Of a DNA stretch of 14,165 nucleotides, positions 14,059 to 14,165 are shown piece by piece. Position numbers and translations under genes: made by a program. The stretch is from NCBI GenBank assembly GCA_027035825.1, contig JALVTX010000005.1, positions 1-14,165 on the forward strand, in the 5' to 3' direction. Below the pieces are notes generated by a model. That model searched no databases. It was not told the DNA's origin and worked only from the letters and a program-made list of their open reading frames with translations. This DNA comes from Mariprofundaceae bacterium. GTDB taxonomy: Bacteria; Pseudomonadota; Zetaproteobacteria; Mariprofundales; Mariprofundaceae. How positions within the stretch are numbered: the stretch's first letter is position 1; each line of letters begins with the position of its first letter.

Positions 14059-14165
14059 TCAGTCGTCGTGCTCGTCCTTGTCATGATCCTTCTTGTCATG
14101 GTGATCATGATGCTCTTTCTCATCGTCATCCTTCTTGTCTTCGTCCTTCTTGTCGGCCTCGTGCT
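14059..14165 (-). CDS. Partial gene: C-terminal tail rich in Asp, Lys, His and Glu
   Basis: Reading the minus strand from the right edge gives 34 codons and a TGA stop (14061-14059). The peptide contains 13 Asp, 8 Lys, 7 His, 5 Glu and 1 Ala and ends EHHDHHDKKDHDKDEHDD. No family can be assigned from this fragment. Support for a real gene is the uninterrupted frame, the stop followed 11 bp later by a hairpin terminator in the right orientation, and convergence with mtnA. His/Asp-rich tails occur in metal-binding and metal-chaperone proteins and in some secreted proteins; that is only analogy. The gene starts beyond the window. Confidence 0.6.
   Translation of the reverse strand, partial: HEADKKDEDKKDDDEKEHHDHHDKKDHDKDEHDD

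Overview
The window is a GC-rich (by eye roughly two-thirds G+C) stretch of bacterial chromosome spanning the dnaA/replication-origin neighbourhood. Its order, gyrB-recF-dnaN-dnaA on the minus strand and rpmH-rnpA-yidD-yidC-mnmE ... mnmG-rsmG-parA-parB on the plus strand, is the ancestral origin-region layout kept in Gammaproteobacteria such as Pseudomonas and Xanthomonas. The protein sequences (542-residue YidC with a large periplasmic domain, 366-residue beta clamp ending MPMRI, RpmH with HGFRARMAT) fit that group. A Calvin-cycle-type phosphoribulokinase gene suggests, but does not prove, an autotroph, for example a sulfur- or iron-oxidising gammaproteobacterium or a member of the Acidithiobacillia. 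The genus cannot be named from this sequence.

Left arm (1-3872, minus strand): the first 22 codons of gyrB, then recF, dnaN and dnaA, read leftwards. recF and gyrB overlap by ATGA. A 260-bp gap between dnaN and dnaA carries several DnaA-box-like 9-mers, a short AT-rich stretch and a good extended -10 promoter for dnaN; it is the best origin candidate here. The short dnaA-rpmH gap (about 140-160 bp) holds a strong rpmH promoter, a weaker opposing dnaA promoter and no evident DnaA boxes.

Middle (4014-7744, plus strand): rpmH, rnpA, yidD, yidC and mnmE form one tight operon for ribosomal protein bL34, the RNase P protein, membrane insertion and tRNA wobble modification. rnpA has no in-frame AUG or GUG at the expected place and probably starts at CUG. 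Next comes a structured 139-bp gap, then a monocistronic phosphoribulokinase gene with its own strong terminator. That gene separates mnmE from mnmG.

Right arm (8857-13978, plus strand): mnmG, rsmG, parA, parB and mtnA are chained by stop/start overlaps (ATGA, GTGA, a 17-bp overlap, TTGA), with non-AUG starts for the last three. Two near-consensus parS sites sharing a 17-bp identical core lie in this operon: one inside the start of mnmG, and one exactly across the rsmG stop and parA start, between the parA Shine-Dalgarno and its GTG. ParA, ParB and parS form the chromosome-segregation system next to the origin. MnmE and MnmG act together on tRNA. mtnA (methionine salvage) is a passenger at the operon end. 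A bidirectional hairpin follows, then the 3' end of a minus-strand gene encoding an extraordinarily charged His/Asp/Lys/Glu tail.

No tRNA, rRNA, insertion sequence, CRISPR array or defence system was seen. The window is mostly core housekeeping; the notable items are the parS placement, the rnpA start, the inserted prk with its odd leader, and the charged-tail gene at the right edge.
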